Source: Trichomonas tenax (Eukaryota > Parabasalia > Trichomonadida > Trichomonadidae). Taken from it: a stretch of 64,000 nt of DNA. Each line of letters opens with the position of its first letter. Position 1 is the first letter of the stretch. The stretch is taken from NCBI GenBank assembly GCA_023091735.1, contig JALKBU010000032.1:59081-123080 (forward strand), written 5' to 3'. The notes under the pieces were generated by a model, which was not told where the DNA came from, made no database searches, and saw only the letters and a list, made by a program, of their open reading frames with translations. Position numbers and translations under genes: made by a program. Of this stretch, positions 1-9,884 are shown piece by piece.

Positions 1-422
1 GTATGTTTATGAATTGAAATCTTTGAATATGGTTAATATTTGCTATTACAGCATATTTTTGCAATCATATTTGATGAATATTGATTATTGATTTTAAATA
101 TTTAAGATTGTAATATTTTTGATTGTAAATGCTTTGCTTATGTAAAAATTATTGCGTAAATTGTTTAAATATAATGGGGTTAAAAGATAAGAGTTTATGA
201 GTTAAATTTAGTGTTGGAAAAGTGTATTTGACACACAATGTCAAAAAACGCTGATAGAAACATTGAAATTTTATATATTATGTCACGTAATGTTGTAAAA
301 TAGATTTTACATGACAGAATTAACCTGGCGGGAAATTTTAGGTAAATTTATCAAAAATTGGCGCGCTTGATTTTGGCTTTGATATTCAAAATATAGACTC
401 TTGCAGTGATATTGGTGATATT
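1..422. other. Intergenic, AT-rich, no gene seen
   Basis: No open frame of credible composition on either strand. The minus-strand frame at 307-576 overlaps the DNase II start region and has no recognisable domain, so I treat it as chance. The only functional element I can support is the initiator-like site just downstream. Confidence 0.5.
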
Positions 423-429
423 TCATTAA
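423..429 (+). promoter_or_regulatory. Inr-like initiator upstream of DNase II
   Basis: TCATTAA fits the trichomonad initiator TCAYWWW, with the A at 425 as the expected transcription start, about 29 bases before the ATG at 454. This is a consensus match; transcription is inferred. Confidence 0.4.
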
Positions 430-453
430 ACCTAACTCAAAAATGTTAGAAAA

Positions 454-1467
454 ATGCTTTCGCTGTTGATTAATCGTGCTCACAGTGTTATATCGTGCCA
501 AAATCCGAAAGGATCGGAAGTAGACTGGTTCGCACTGTTCAAAATACCAACGATTAAAGACAAAAACCCAAACCATGCCACTGGAATGGGATTTTTCTAT
601 GCAGATCCTTCGATAACCTTGGCTGAAGCACCATCAGACGTTGGATCTAAGGTTGGAAACCCATTATATAACATCTTAAAGGGTCTTTACGTTACCAACT
701 CTAAATTAGGTTATTTGATGATTTCAGATCAGCCGCCACACACGACTTCAAATCCATCCGACACATACGCGCACAAGAAGGGTGTTCTAATTTACGACGA
801 AGATAATGGTATTTACCTTGAACATTCTGTTCCAAGATTTCCAAATGATCCAAATGTCGTCAATGACTATGATTTTCCATCCACAGGAACAACATTCGGT
901 CAAGCAATGCTTTGCACGACACTCTCACACGAGCAAATCAATGAATGGGCCCACGGAATGCTGATCGAACGCGGATATGTTTATTCTCATAGAGAGCCTG
1001 AATACGTTCAGTTGAAGATTCCAAACATCCCGAAGATTATCAATGCCGAGTGGCTTGATAAAGATGAGATGACAAAAGTTATTGAATTGCAGCTCCTGAC
1101 GAGAAAATTCAAACTGATGTCGAAGTCGAGAAAATGGGGTTTAGATCTTTACCACGATCTCGTTGCACCAGAAATTAAGACTGATGTTAAGGCCGAAACA
1201 TGGGCAAGAGGAACAGGAACAATGACATCCAACTGCTCTCTTCCATATAAAGCACTTAATGTTCTCGAAGTCAAGTTTGGAGATGTTTCTTGGTCAAGAA
1301 TGAATGATCACTCCAAGTGGGCTTTTGCAGGCAACTACGTCTGCATTGGTGGCATCAATCGCCAAGACAAGCAGACAGAAAGAGGCGGAGGTACCTGGTG
1401 CATGTATGACCAGAAGTTTGCAACATTAATGAAGAATGTTGCTGTTTCCGTTGAACAATGTCCATGA
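454..1467 (+). CDS. DNase II family acid endonuclease, 337 aa
   Basis: Predicted deoxyribonuclease II, a metal-independent phosphodiesterase that cuts DNA in acidic lysosomes or outside the cell. The family hallmarks are visible: an N-terminal NPKGSEVDWF segment (residues 17-26), the first catalytic histidine in LEHSVPRFP (His124), the second HxK motif in NDHSKWAF (His286, Lys288), and the terminal block with GGGTWC around residue 311. Length is normal for the family. Residues 1-14 would have to serve as a short, weak signal peptide. The start at 454 is the first in-frame ATG. An earlier ATG at 443 is out of frame and would give an 8-codon upstream ORF (443-469) overlapping the start. Ends in TGA. 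Family assignment is confident; cellular location is inferred. Confidence 0.9.
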   Translation: MLSLLINRAHSVISCQNPKGSEVDWFALFKIPTIKDKNPNHATGMGFFYADPSITLAEAPSDVGSKVGNPLYNILKGLYVTNSKLGYLMISDQPPHTTSNPSDTYAHKKGVLIYDEDNGIYLEHSVPRFPNDPNVVNDYDFPSTGTTFGQAMLCTTLSHEQINEWAHGMLIERGYVYSHREPEYVQLKIPNIPKIINAEWLDKDEMTKVIELQLLTRKFKLMSKSRKWGLDLYHDLVAPEIKTDVKAETWARGTGTMTSNCSLPYKALNVLEVKFGDVSWSRMNDHSKWAFAGNYVCIGGINRQDKQTERGGGTWCMYDQKFATLMKNVAVSVEQCP

Positions 1468-1513
1468 ATTTATATTTATTAAATAATACAATCCATATAT
1501 TGTTAATTAATCA

Positions 1514-2340
1514 TTATTTTAGAATTACAAAATAAGAATAGGAGAGAGAATAAGAATTGTTGGAACACCATAGATATTTATGGTTACAGTGTTGTGTGAT
1601 AACACTTGAACATTCAAGAAGACAACGAGATGGGAGTTTTGCTGTAGATGTTAGCATTGAAAGAAATGATTTCGTTCGATTCTGAATATGAAGACAGCAT
1701 TTGAGGTTTGAACATCCGACGAATGCATCGCTTCCGACAAATGTGACTGAGATTGGGATGTTAACTGTCTTCAAGTTAATGCAGCCTTCGAATGCGTTGT
1801 TAGAGATGCGAGTGACACTGTTCCTTGGAATAAATTAATTAAGACCGGAATTAAGTTAACACAACTCATGAATGCGCCTTCTGTAATAGTTTTCGTTGCA
1901 TATGGGAGAGAGGAAAATTCCATTGGTGCAGCAGGAGGGAATAAGATAAGACTCGATCGATCGCGATTGAAGAGTGAACCTGTCTCGACTGTGAATGAAT
2001 CGCTGTAACATTCGATCGTTGTGATCATTCGACAGTTTCGAAATGCACCGACACCGATGGAAACGAGAGAAGAACCAGAAGGAATGACAATTGTCGTCAA
2101 ATAATAACATGACATGAATGCATCGTTGCCAATATATAGCAGTGATTCAGGAATTGTAAGATTCGATATTTTCATTGAACTGAATGATTCAATAGACATT
2201 GAACTCAAATTTGTTGGTAATATGATTTTTGATAGATATTGATTATTGCTGAATGCAAAATCTAGAATTGATATTAATCTTGAACATTGATACAATTGGA
2301 AAATTAATGAAGAAATTTCCAGAAAAATTGTAAACTTTTC
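1514..2340 (-). pseudogene. BspA-like leucine-rich repeat pseudogene
   Basis: Minus-strand frames carry repeated BspA-type LRR units. Typical pieces are IGNDAFMSC, IGVGAFRNC and VGSDAFVGCSNLK, with the recurring pattern F..C..L..I.IP. BspA-like proteins are surface or secreted proteins, expanded in trichomonads and linked to adhesion. The frame is broken: the piece ending near 1771 continues one frame over, where a repeat with NNAFEGC is readable around 1780-1815, so a frameshift lies near 1815. Beyond 1720 the LRR pattern is lost again. There is no in-frame ATG at the 5' end, where the longest frame begins near 2340 after a stop. A decayed gene fragment is the best reading. Confidence 0.75.
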
Positions 2341-2991
2341 ATGTCACTATTGTTATTCTATATGAATAGAGTAAAATATTTAAAAATCAATTTTCGATTT
2401 TATGCTATTTCTAGATTATCGGAAATCCCTCAATATCTTCCAATTGATATATGCATTCTTCACATAACAAGAATCATATTTATCAACTTTTTGAATTGTC
2501 TTCCAGACCACATTCCTGCTTCCAAAACGTTACTTTTCATTCAATTTAGCTCATTTTTCTGGAAGTTCTTGGCTGGAAATTTCCAGAGAAAATGTGACAA
2601 TCACAATGAAGAATGTGAAATTGCACGAAAACATAGTGCTTGTAAATTTATAACGAGCTGCTGATTTAAAACATGAAAACTCGTGAATTTTTGTCCAGTA
2701 AATAATTTATTTGACAAAAAAACACGATAAAAAAAGAAGGTTATTTTGTCTGGAAGATTGTAAAAATGGAATTCAGGAAAATTCCAAAAAATCTTCCAGA
2801 TCAGCATCCCTACCCAAACTATTGAATCTAAAAGAAAATAACCCAGATTACTGAAATTCTATTATATTTCCAATGCAACTGTTAAGATTCACACACATGT
2901 GTTTAAGGTTAAATCTTTCATTAAGGTTAAAACAAAATTTTTTATGAAGAGAGTTTTGATTGACATTGATGACAAATAGAAATAAAAACAA
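2310..2991. other. Gene-free stretch with TTCCAGA/TCTGGAA words and hairpins
   Basis: The plus-strand frame 2341-2664 shows no domain and I do not accept it. What stands out is the word TTCCAGA or its complement near 2317, 2501, 2558, 2581, 2751 and 2793. Two pairs form hairpins: 2558-2587 (7-bp arms) and 2749-2800 (11-bp perfect outer arms TCTGGAAGATT, plus a 7-bp inner stem TGGAATT). This could be a decayed MITE-like element or a cluster of protein-binding sites. Confidence 0.4.
2749..2800. repeat. Short nested hairpin
   Basis: Perfect 11-bp inverted arms TCTGGAAGATT and AATCTTCCAGA enclose a second 7-bp inverted pair TGGAATT and AATTCCA. Seen directly; function unknown. Confidence 0.6.
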
Positions 2992-3588
2992 ATGACAGAT
3001 ATTGAATATAACCCCAACAGTAATTTAGGGATCCTTTATTATGTTAGAAATACAACAAATCATAAAAATGAGATTTCAGTTAGTATCAGTAGAACTCTTT
3101 GGAGAGCCTTAGAATATGGAGACCCCTATAGGATGTTAAATTATATTAGTGAAGATACTGTAAATGATAGCTGTGCTGTAATTACAGATGAAGCAGTAAA
3201 CATGTGGTATCAAGTCAATTTCAAGATTCTCAAAGTTGCTTTAAGTAGCTATTATGTGCAGATGTGGGATAGGAGATTAAGATGCCAAAAGATGGAAGGC
3301 TCAAACAATGGAATTGACTTTGAATTAATCAATTCTTCGTCAATATCATCACCATCAACAAAGTTTATTAAATCATTTTTTCAATCATCAAATCCATCAA
3401 AAGCATATTCTATATTTCGATACTCAACGACTTGCTATGGATTTGATGGAGCAGCTGCAAATCATTTGTATCGAATGGAATTTTTCGGGAAAGTATTCGG
3501 ATTGAAGTTTCCTTCAGAGCTTGAAGATATAAAACCGTTCTCTTTCTTTTATATCTTCTATGCTGTCTATATTCCTGAATTATCTTGA
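2992..3588 (+). CDS. Discoidin/F5-8C-like galactose-binding-fold protein, 198 aa
   Basis: Probable small protein with one beta-sandwich domain of the F5/8 type C (discoidin) kind. The second half shows the usual order: a tryptophan-containing strand (QMWDRR), a GSNNGIDFELI segment matching the family pattern GSNDGxxWxxI, then a strand with FRYSTTCYGF and a closing strand ending in MEFFGKVFG, like the common terminal EFFG of trichomonad proteins of this kind. In trichomonads such domains often sit behind BTB or helical regions. Here the first 80 residues are short and unrecognised, so this may be a stand-alone or 5'-shortened copy. No close initiator is seen. The hydrophobic end (residues 180-198) is unusual. 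Confidence 0.55.
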   Translation: MTDIEYNPNSNLGILYYVRNTTNHKNEISVSISRTLWRALEYGDPYRMLNYISEDTVNDSCAVITDEAVNMWYQVNFKILKVALSSYYVQMWDRRLRCQKMEGSNNGIDFELINSSSISSPSTKFIKSFFQSSNPSKAYSIFRYSTTCYGFDGAAANHLYRMEFFGKVFGLKFPSELEDIKPFSFFYIFYAVYIPELS

Positions 3589-4077
3589 AAAATGCTGTCT
3601 ATTTTTATTTCCCCAATTTAATATTGCTAGACCCAAAAAATATGTTTAAAAGTGACAATTATCAAATTTGATCAAAAGTGAGTTTTTTCATCAAATTTCA
3701 TTCGTTGACATTATGTTTCAACCACCTACTACGATTTTATTACACATAAAGAAAAGTATTAACGAGACATAAAGGATAAAAACATTAATATTTTTATCAT
3801 TATTTTGCCAGTCATGATATCGAGCATCAGCGAGTTTTGATTTGATTTTTAGATGTGAAATATATTGTTATCTACTAAATGATTCACGCATTTCCCAAAG
3901 ATAAAAAATATTGAATTTTAGTATGAATCATTTTACATATGAATATATCGAGGAAAACCAAATATAAGCAAATACAGAGATAGTAATGAGGCTAAAAGTG
4001 AAATAATTTATTTTTGATTAAAAATAAAAAGGATAGAGCTTTGTAATTAAGATAAAAATAATCATTTAAAACATTAC
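3589..4077. other. Intergenic between convergent genes
   Basis: AT-rich, no open frame of note and no repeat I can support. It presumably holds the 3' ends of the discoidin-like gene (plus) and the Tudor-knot-like gene (minus). Confidence 0.5.
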
Positions 4078-4368
4078 TTAGAAATCATTGTGTTCTTCTT
4101 CCTCAGCTTCCTTTTGTCTCCTGATTTTTTCTTGCTGATCATAGATTTCGTTGTTCACAGCGTTCTGTACGAGGAAGCTTGCTGTTGACTTTGTTTCAAA
4201 GTCCTCATCTGGATAAACAGGATAGTGGATTTTGTAAGTTCCGTCGACAATATCGTTGATAATTGCTTCATAGATGTCGAAATCGTTGTTGTCGAGGACA
4301 TAAATCTTCTCTCCTTTCATGTAAACGTGTGTGTCTTCTCTAGAAAACTTAGGGTTCGCTTGTGTCAT
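4078..4368 (-). CDS. Small chromo/Tudor-knot-like protein, 96 aa
   Basis: Residues 15-60 resemble a chromo-barrel or Tudor-knot domain of the MRG15/MSL3/Esa1 type. A KGEKIYVLD strand is followed by YEAIINDIVDG, TYKIHYPVYP and an acidic DEDFE turn, matching the family pattern kGekVyv...yeAkIl.i.dgkYkVHY. Such domains often bind histone tails or act as adaptors in chromatin complexes. The rest is a charged helix (about 72-93) rich in Glu, Lys and Arg. The start is well supported because an initiator-like TCACTTT lies only 8 bases upstream. A chromatin role is inferred from the fold alone. Confidence 0.65.
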   Translation of the reverse strand: MTQANPKFSREDTHVYMKGEKIYVLDNNDFDIYEAIINDIVDGTYKIHYPVYPDEDFETKSTASFLVQNAVNNEIYDQQEKIRRQKEAEEEEHNDF

Positions 4369-4371
4369 GGC

Positions 4372-4378
4372 AAAGTGA
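4372..4378 (-). promoter_or_regulatory. Inr-like initiator of the Tudor-knot-like gene
   Basis: On the minus strand TCACTTT immediately precedes GCC-ATG. The A at 4376 would give an untranslated leader of about 8 bases, typical of trichomonad genes. Confidence 0.65.
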
Positions 4379-5188
4379 GATAAAAATAAAAGCTTTCAAA
4401 AATGAATTTTGGAAATTTAAATTTTGCAATAGCTAGATATAACGATTTTCAAGTCTTTATTGAATTTGCATTCAAATTTTGAAAATTTGGCGGGAAAAAG
4501 TGAGAATATCATAAATAATAATGTAAATATTATTTTTAAAATTACATCTACCGAATTTTCTAATGTTAGTTTACGTATTTCACCATTAGATGTGGAATGT
4601 CAAAGAAGAGTTTCCCCTCGGTGCTTGATCCGAAGCCTCTGTTGTATAGATTGAAATTTTCGATTTTATAATTTGACTTTTGGCAGACGGGAATTCGATT
4701 GCAAAAAATATACATAAAAATATGACTATTTATGCTCGAAAATGGCAATATTATTTGAGTCATAATTTTTTTGTGTACAATCTAGGCTTTAGCATTATGA
4801 CCAAAATAATTTACTTAAGATAAACTTTAAGTATCGAAACATAAGTGATTAACTAATGGTCTCGAAAATATTGAATCAAAAATAATCTAAAATAAGCCAT
4901 TGCCAACATTATGAATAGTTTTTATATACAATGCCCAATAGTTTGCATAAAGGATTTTGTTATTATATGGTTGAATAGTGATTTTTTGATAAAAATATAA
5001 CAAAAATCTTGGCTCGGCTTCGGTAAAAGAATCAATTTATATTGCTTTACAAATATTCAAAAATGGTGAACAAAAGGGTATAAGATTTGTAGTTTTACTG
5101 AAGAAAGAAGCAAAGAATACGTAAATCCCCTTTATTTTCAATGAAGACCCTAAAAATAATGACACTTTTTACAAATTTCTTAACTTTG
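4379..5188. other. Intergenic between divergent genes
   Basis: About 0.8 kb of AT-rich DNA separating two divergently transcribed genes. Frames at 4460-4654 (+) and 4566-4763 (-) overlap each other, lack domains and have no initiator, so I do not call them. Confidence 0.45.
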
Positions 5189-5195
5189 TCACTTT
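5189..5195 (+). promoter_or_regulatory. Inr-like initiator that decides the start at 5207
   Basis: TCACTTT with its A at 5191 lies 16 bases before the ATG at 5207 and downstream of the longer-frame ATG at 5141. If it is the initiator, translation must begin at 5207. Confidence 0.6.
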
Positions 5196-5206
5196 TTAAA
5201 AATAAC

Positions 5207-6427
5207 ATGTTTTTGCTTTTTGCTTTTACCATTCAGATCCAACCATGGGTTGAAGGTGATCGCATTGGGCTAAACATGCTGAGGGGTCTCCCTGACTACG
5301 GAATGATGAATTTTCACGAGTTACATCGAGATCCTTCTTTAGCTTGGGTTAAAAAGGCTGTAGACGCTCATGAAAAGTCCATTGCAATGGAGGCTATAAT
5401 GAAAAGAGAATACGACCCTAAGACTTACGAATCTGCGATTATGTTACCTGAATCTGATGATATTCCTCTGACATCGCTGTTTTTGACTAATTTTAAGTCT
5501 GAAGATAATGAATCCCCCGATGCACTACTGATTTTTGTTCCAGAAGAAGAAACAGTTGTAAATCCACAAGAATTAAACATAAATAAGGAAGAAAACGACC
5601 ATCCGTTAAGTGTCAAGTATAATAAGCATTTCAACCCCGAGAACCAAAACTACTACGATGAAAATGACATGCCAAACAAAGAAAAACTGCCTTTATTCGA
5701 AAAGAAACCTAAATTACAAAAAATTCTCATCGAATCTTCCAACATTCATGATGAATCACACCAGATTGGCAAAGAGAAGTACATTCCAAGAAGAAAAACA
5801 GTTGTTCCATTAATTCAGACATCTACTGAATTTGAAGTCCCTAAGAAATCTCTAAATGGAGGAATTTCATTGCCAAAGATCATTAAGAGTATTTATAACT
5901 TAATAACGCATTATTTTATTTACATATTTGCAATTTTGTCGATTTCGGCTTTTATTTACCATCATATTAACGCCATGAAATCAAGTGAAAGCAAAATTGA
6001 AGTTGTGCCAGCTGATATTGAAAATCCACCAACTTTTACATTAAATGCGAAATATATGGATGAATTGTATCAAATGATTCGATTATTCAAGGGAAATAAC
6101 ATTGGATCAATCATTGATGATCTTAATATACCTCCAAATATCAGTGAAATTGGAATTGAAGCACTCAAGAAATTTTACAATGATGATTTCTACGTTCCTT
6201 CAAATTGCGATTTAATCATTGTCTTACGCAACCTTTTGCAGCACAATGTGATAACAGAGAATCAGCTTGGATACTATTTCTCTTTCTTTGATGATCTGCT
6301 TCAGCATTCATATGAATGGTTCTCAAAGAACAAAGAAATTTATGCTCAATGTTTGGGTCCAAATAGTGCTACATTCTTAGCGAATTTGCCTAAGAAATCT
6401 CCAAAACGCTTTAAGCGAAAGAAATAA
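5207..6427 (+). CDS. Unknown single-pass membrane protein, 406 aa
   Basis: No family recognised. With the start at 5207 the protein begins with a short hydrophobic stretch (MFLLFAFTIQI) that could be a signal peptide. A largely polar, acidic region follows to about residue 220, then one clear membrane segment (about 233-257). After it comes a mostly helical domain of about 120 residues and a very basic tail ending in FKRKK. The predicted layout is a lumenal or extracellular acidic half, one membrane pass, and a cytosolic basic tail that could act as an ER-retrieval-like signal. A longer frame starts at 5141, but the initiator at 5189-5195 favours the inner ATG. A real gene is likely; function unknown. 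Confidence 0.7.
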   Translation: MFLLFAFTIQIQPWVEGDRIGLNMLRGLPDYGMMNFHELHRDPSLAWVKKAVDAHEKSIAMEAIMKREYDPKTYESAIMLPESDDIPLTSLFLTNFKSEDNESPDALLIFVPEEETVVNPQELNINKEENDHPLSVKYNKHFNPENQNYYDENDMPNKEKLPLFEKKPKLQKILIESSNIHDESHQIGKEKYIPRRKTVVPLIQTSTEFEVPKKSLNGGISLPKIIKSIYNLITHYFIYIFAILSISAFIYHHINAMKSSESKIEVVPADIENPPTFTLNAKYMDELYQMIRLFKGNNIGSIIDDLNIPPNISEIGIEALKKFYNDDFYVPSNCDLIIVLRNLLQHNVITENQLGYYFSFFDDLLQHSYEWFSKNKEIYAQCLGPNSATFLANLPKKSPKRFKRKK

Positions 6428-6558
6428 TTTTGTTTTTGTTTATAAAGATTATGTTTGTATGTTATCAAATTGTTATATATAGTGGTGTTTATCAGATCTT
6501 TTTACTCAAACTAAACTAAAAAGAAGAATAACAGGAAACTCATATAAGGTGTTTTAGT

Positions 6559-7611
6559 TTAATCTTTGACGTTTGCAAATGAATAGAAGAATAAACCTGC
6601 CGCAAAACGTGATTTGTTTTTGACTTCAATAGTTTCATCTCTTTTTTTCATAACATATATGCACTCAAAGAAACTTTTTTCTGTGAATGAAACAGTGAAC
6701 TTTTCGGTGGCGCTTGACTCAAATGTGACGGATTGAGTGATTGTTGTATTATCAAAATAGCGCTGACTGACTGTAATAGTACCCTTAAACATTGCATTGC
6801 TAGTGTTGTGAAATAATGAGCAACATTCTATAAAAAGTTTCGCATAATCCGCCCAGATCAAAACACCAGGTCTCCAGTTTTTAATGCAAATTGTAAATTT
6901 CATTGAACAATTTTCACCCCGGCCGAAAAATGACAAATACATACCATTGCCACAAACAACTTCAGTCAAATTATAGAAATTAGAGAATTTAACAAAACTA
7001 TCTGGTTCATAATCTTGAATGAAGAATCCCGAAATGTATATCATATAATAGGCTTTATTAAACGAGCTGTTGATATTTTTGTACTCGACTGTTCCACTTC
7101 CTGAACGAAACATTTGAGCTGTTCTTGTAATTCCACATTCGAAAACGCTTGAATGCTTGAAATAATTTTTAGAAGTATTTAAATCTGTAACAACTGAAAA
7201 AAAATGTATGGATTGTTGATCCTGTCATAGAGCAGTGATATAATATCCGATCTTGAACACATTGACCTTTGCTGAAAAAATAAAAAGAACCACTATTGCC
7301 CCGAGAGCTACAGTTTTCAAATGCACTTATTTCGACAAGAAGACGTGTTTCATTAACATTATCCTCAAAATATATAGTTCTATCGATGAGGTCTTGAAAT
7401 TTGCATTTTGAAACTAAGAAAGATGATGAATTTGTAACATTGAGAAATTTACTTTGATTGGAATTGGAGTGTTGAGTAAAATCATCCCCATCATAGTAAT
7501 AACTCCAACTTCCGAAAAAGAGAAACGAATTAATGCATTCAATTTTTCTGACACTTTTATTGTTATTAGAATTATAAACGGGTAGAATTGCTATATAGTT
7601 TTTTATTGAAT
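6559..7611 (-). pseudogene. Beta-helix (Pmp-like) surface protein, frameshifted
   Basis: Reading the minus strand from about 7611 gives a continuous protein with the style of trichomonad right-handed beta-helix surface proteins: many short strands rich in N, S, F and C, and pieces such as FENCSSRGNSGSFYFF and VFECGITRTAQMF. The frame shifts by one at a run of eight A on the plus strand (7197-7204); with seven the two halves would join. The downstream half runs from about 7200 to the stop at 6559. No in-frame ATG or signal peptide is visible at the 5' end, so the head is also missing. Pseudogene is the most likely state, but a homopolymer sequencing error cannot be excluded for the shift. Confidence 0.65.
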
Positions 7612-7639
7612 AATTTTAATCTTATTTTTAACCACATTG

Positions 7640-8595
7640 TCACTTTTCATAAAACGAAAACGTATATCAGCAACATATGAAGATGGAGGGGGAGTAAAAT
7701 ATCCCTCTGATTTTTCATATCTTGCATCAACACTCAGTAGTACAAAGAATCTTGTTATTAATAGACTTGCAAAACGAATTTTAGGATGTGAAAATTCATA
7801 TGCTACAAAACCATGTATTTCGAATCTTATTTCTTTCTCATTTCAATCTGATCCACTTCTTGAAGTCATTGAGACTTATGCATTTTATAAATGCTTTTTA
7901 ATGACATCAATTGATTTAACATCACATTCTCATTTAACAACAATTTCTGATTATGCATTTGCAGATTGCACTTCTTGCTCTCAAATAACTCTCCCTAACG
8001 GAGTAACAACTATTGGAGAATGTGTATTCCAAAAAAAACTAACATTGCTTCATTTTCTCTTCCAAACACAGTTAAATCATTTCCAAATTATTGCTTTTAG
8101 GGTTGCTCTCGTTTGAAGATATTAGATATTCAAACATTCAGTCAATTGACATCAATACATCGTAAATTTTTAGCATACACTGCAGTCACTTCGTTATTTG
8201 TTCCATCAGGAGTTAACTCCATCGTTGGAAGTTCTTTTGAATCATTACATTTGGCTGAAATAATTATTCAAGACCACCAAAACTTGTTGTTGAAACGTTT
8301 GTTATACCTGATGGTGTTACATGTATTGACTATGCTTCATGTTATGCGGGTCAATTTAAGTATATTCAATTCCCATCGTCTGTCACTAAAGTTGAATCAT
8401 GGTCCTTTTCTTTGTCATAAATTATGGAATTGACTTTGCCAGATACAATTATCGAAATTGGGGAATATGCTTTTAGCGGCTGCTCTCGACTCACAAAAAT
8501 TTGCCAAAAGCATTAAAAACATTAAATAGATATACGTTTAAGGAAATGTCCATTAGTAGCATTACTTTACCTGCATCTATCGAAAAGATTGAAGT
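7640..8595 (+). pseudogene. BspA-like LRR pseudogene
   Basis: BspA-type repeats are readable in pieces: VIETYAFYKC, ISDYAFADC and TIGECVFQ before 8030, then further copies after 8110, and LTLPDTIIEIGEYAFSGC around 8430-8485. At least two frame changes (about 8030-8110 and 8260-8430) and later stops break the gene. An initiator-like TCACTTT stands at 7640-7646, but the codon where an ATG would be expected (about 8 bases later, in frame) is ATA. This suggests loss of the start codon. The 3' end is interrupted by the inverted-repeat element at 8597. It is divergent to the beta-helix pseudogene, with only about 30 bp between them. Confidence 0.7.
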
Positions 8596-8596
8596 T

Positions 8597-8831
8597 GCTT
8601 TACTCATTATAATATATTATATTCCCATTGTATAGCATTTTCATAACGTAAAATATGTTGTTGTCGATGATAAATAGGTAAATCTAATCACAAATATGTT
8701 TTTTTGAAAAAAAAAAAAAAAGTAAAAAGCATATTTGTGATTAGATTTACCTATTTATCATCAACAACAGCCTATTTTACGTTATAAAAATGCTATACAA
8801 TGGGAATATAATATATTATAATGAGTAAAGC
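8597..8831. repeat. Long inverted repeat, 103-bp arms
   Basis: Arms at 8597-8699 and 8729-8831 are reverse complements with only a few mismatches, around a 29-base A/T-only-like loop (8700-8728). The arms end in GCTTTACTCATTATAATATA. The size and near-perfect pairing fit a foldback MITE or a hairpin-RNA source. It sits at the 3' edge of the BspA pseudogene. No target-site duplication is obvious to me. Confidence 0.85.
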
Positions 8832-9317
8832 ACATCATGGAAAATCAATGTTTTTGATGCAAGATATATCTAATATTTTAATGAAATATAGACTTTGTTA
8901 GCTAATTCTTTAATATATCATGCACAACAGGATTTTGTACATTGAGGTTCAATAACTTCGCAAAAAGTTAATCCAGTGAGTTAAAAAACGAGTTTCGCCG
9001 ACTTTGTGTATAAAAATTTAATTGCCCATGTCGGAAGTTCTCATACATTTGGCAACAGATCATATTATACTCTTGAAAATTGTTATGTAGATCAATATAA
9101 TGGAAATACTCCTAAAATAAAAAACTCAATTTTAAATCAATTCACTTTGCAATTATCTCATTTATCAACAGGTTTGTGTCAAGCAGTTCATCAGCTATTG
9201 TTTGATCAGCAAGCAGCAAACGAAATCAAATTTCGCGTTTTATCAATCAACTATTGTAAAATGCTTGATTTGGCTTCATTTGCATTGAATCTTGCAACAC
9301 TCTTGGAAATGGCATAA
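8832..9317 (+). pseudogene. Surface-protein fragment, possibly beta-helix C-terminal remnant
   Basis: An open frame from about 8995 (no ATG; the longest form begins with GTG at 9006) encodes roughly 105 residues, including YYTLENCYVDQYNGNTPK. This resembles the C-terminal part of trichomonad beta-helix surface proteins. The remainder is Ser/Leu-rich and ends at 9317. From 8832 to 8990 the frames are closed. Likely the remnant of a gene broken up together with its neighbours; the family link is a judgement from style, not a firm domain match. Confidence 0.35.
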
Positions 9318-9875
9318 TACACTATAATTCTTTTGTTTTGAAATCATTAATATCATTGTTGTTAATGAGTGTAATAAACATTCAATTTTGATTCAATTGG
9401 TTAAAACTAAATTTAGTTATTCAAAATCATTACATTTGATACATCTCAAAAAGGAAATATGTTTCATAATAATTTTATATCAATAACAGTGTTATTTGTT
9501 AATGAAATTTGAATCAAAAGATAAATGATATGATTTATCATATCGAATGTTTAGCATCGATATTCTTGATGTATGTGAGTATAATGAGAGAGTATTTATT
9601 GATCATTAATGTTAATATTATTTAGATTAAGAAAGAAATGCACTAAAGCTGTCTTTGTGGGTATAAATCTATCAACATTGACATAAAATTACTACAGACG
9701 GATTCTCAATGACAGCCATGCAACCAAACAAACATAATCTATAAATGTCATGACCACTTATCGTGCACTGAAATTTTTTTGAGAAAATAGCCTCTCTATG
9801 GCGTATAGATGTTAAATACAAATTTTCAAAAAAAATCATTAAAATGGCAGAATTTTTACACGAAATTTCAGATTT
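9318..9875. other. Intergenic, nothing recognised
   Basis: AT-rich spacer upstream of the DYRK-like kinase. I see no gene, RNA signature or repeat beyond the initiator at its end. Confidence 0.5.
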
Positions 9876-9882
9876 TCATTTT
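9876..9882 (+). promoter_or_regulatory. Inr-like initiator of the DYRK-like kinase
   Basis: TCATTTT with its A at 9878 lies 7 bases before the ATG at 9885, giving a minimal leader. Confidence 0.6.
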
Positions 9883-9884
9883 TT

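Noticed and set aside
307..576. Minus-strand frame over the DNase II start
   Set aside because: Antisense to a clear gene, no domain, no initiator.
2341..2664. 107-codon plus-strand frame
   Set aside because: No domain, lies across hairpin-rich non-coding DNA, composition not convincing.
4460..4763. Two short overlapping frames on opposite strands
   Set aside because: Mutually antisense, no domain, no initiator.
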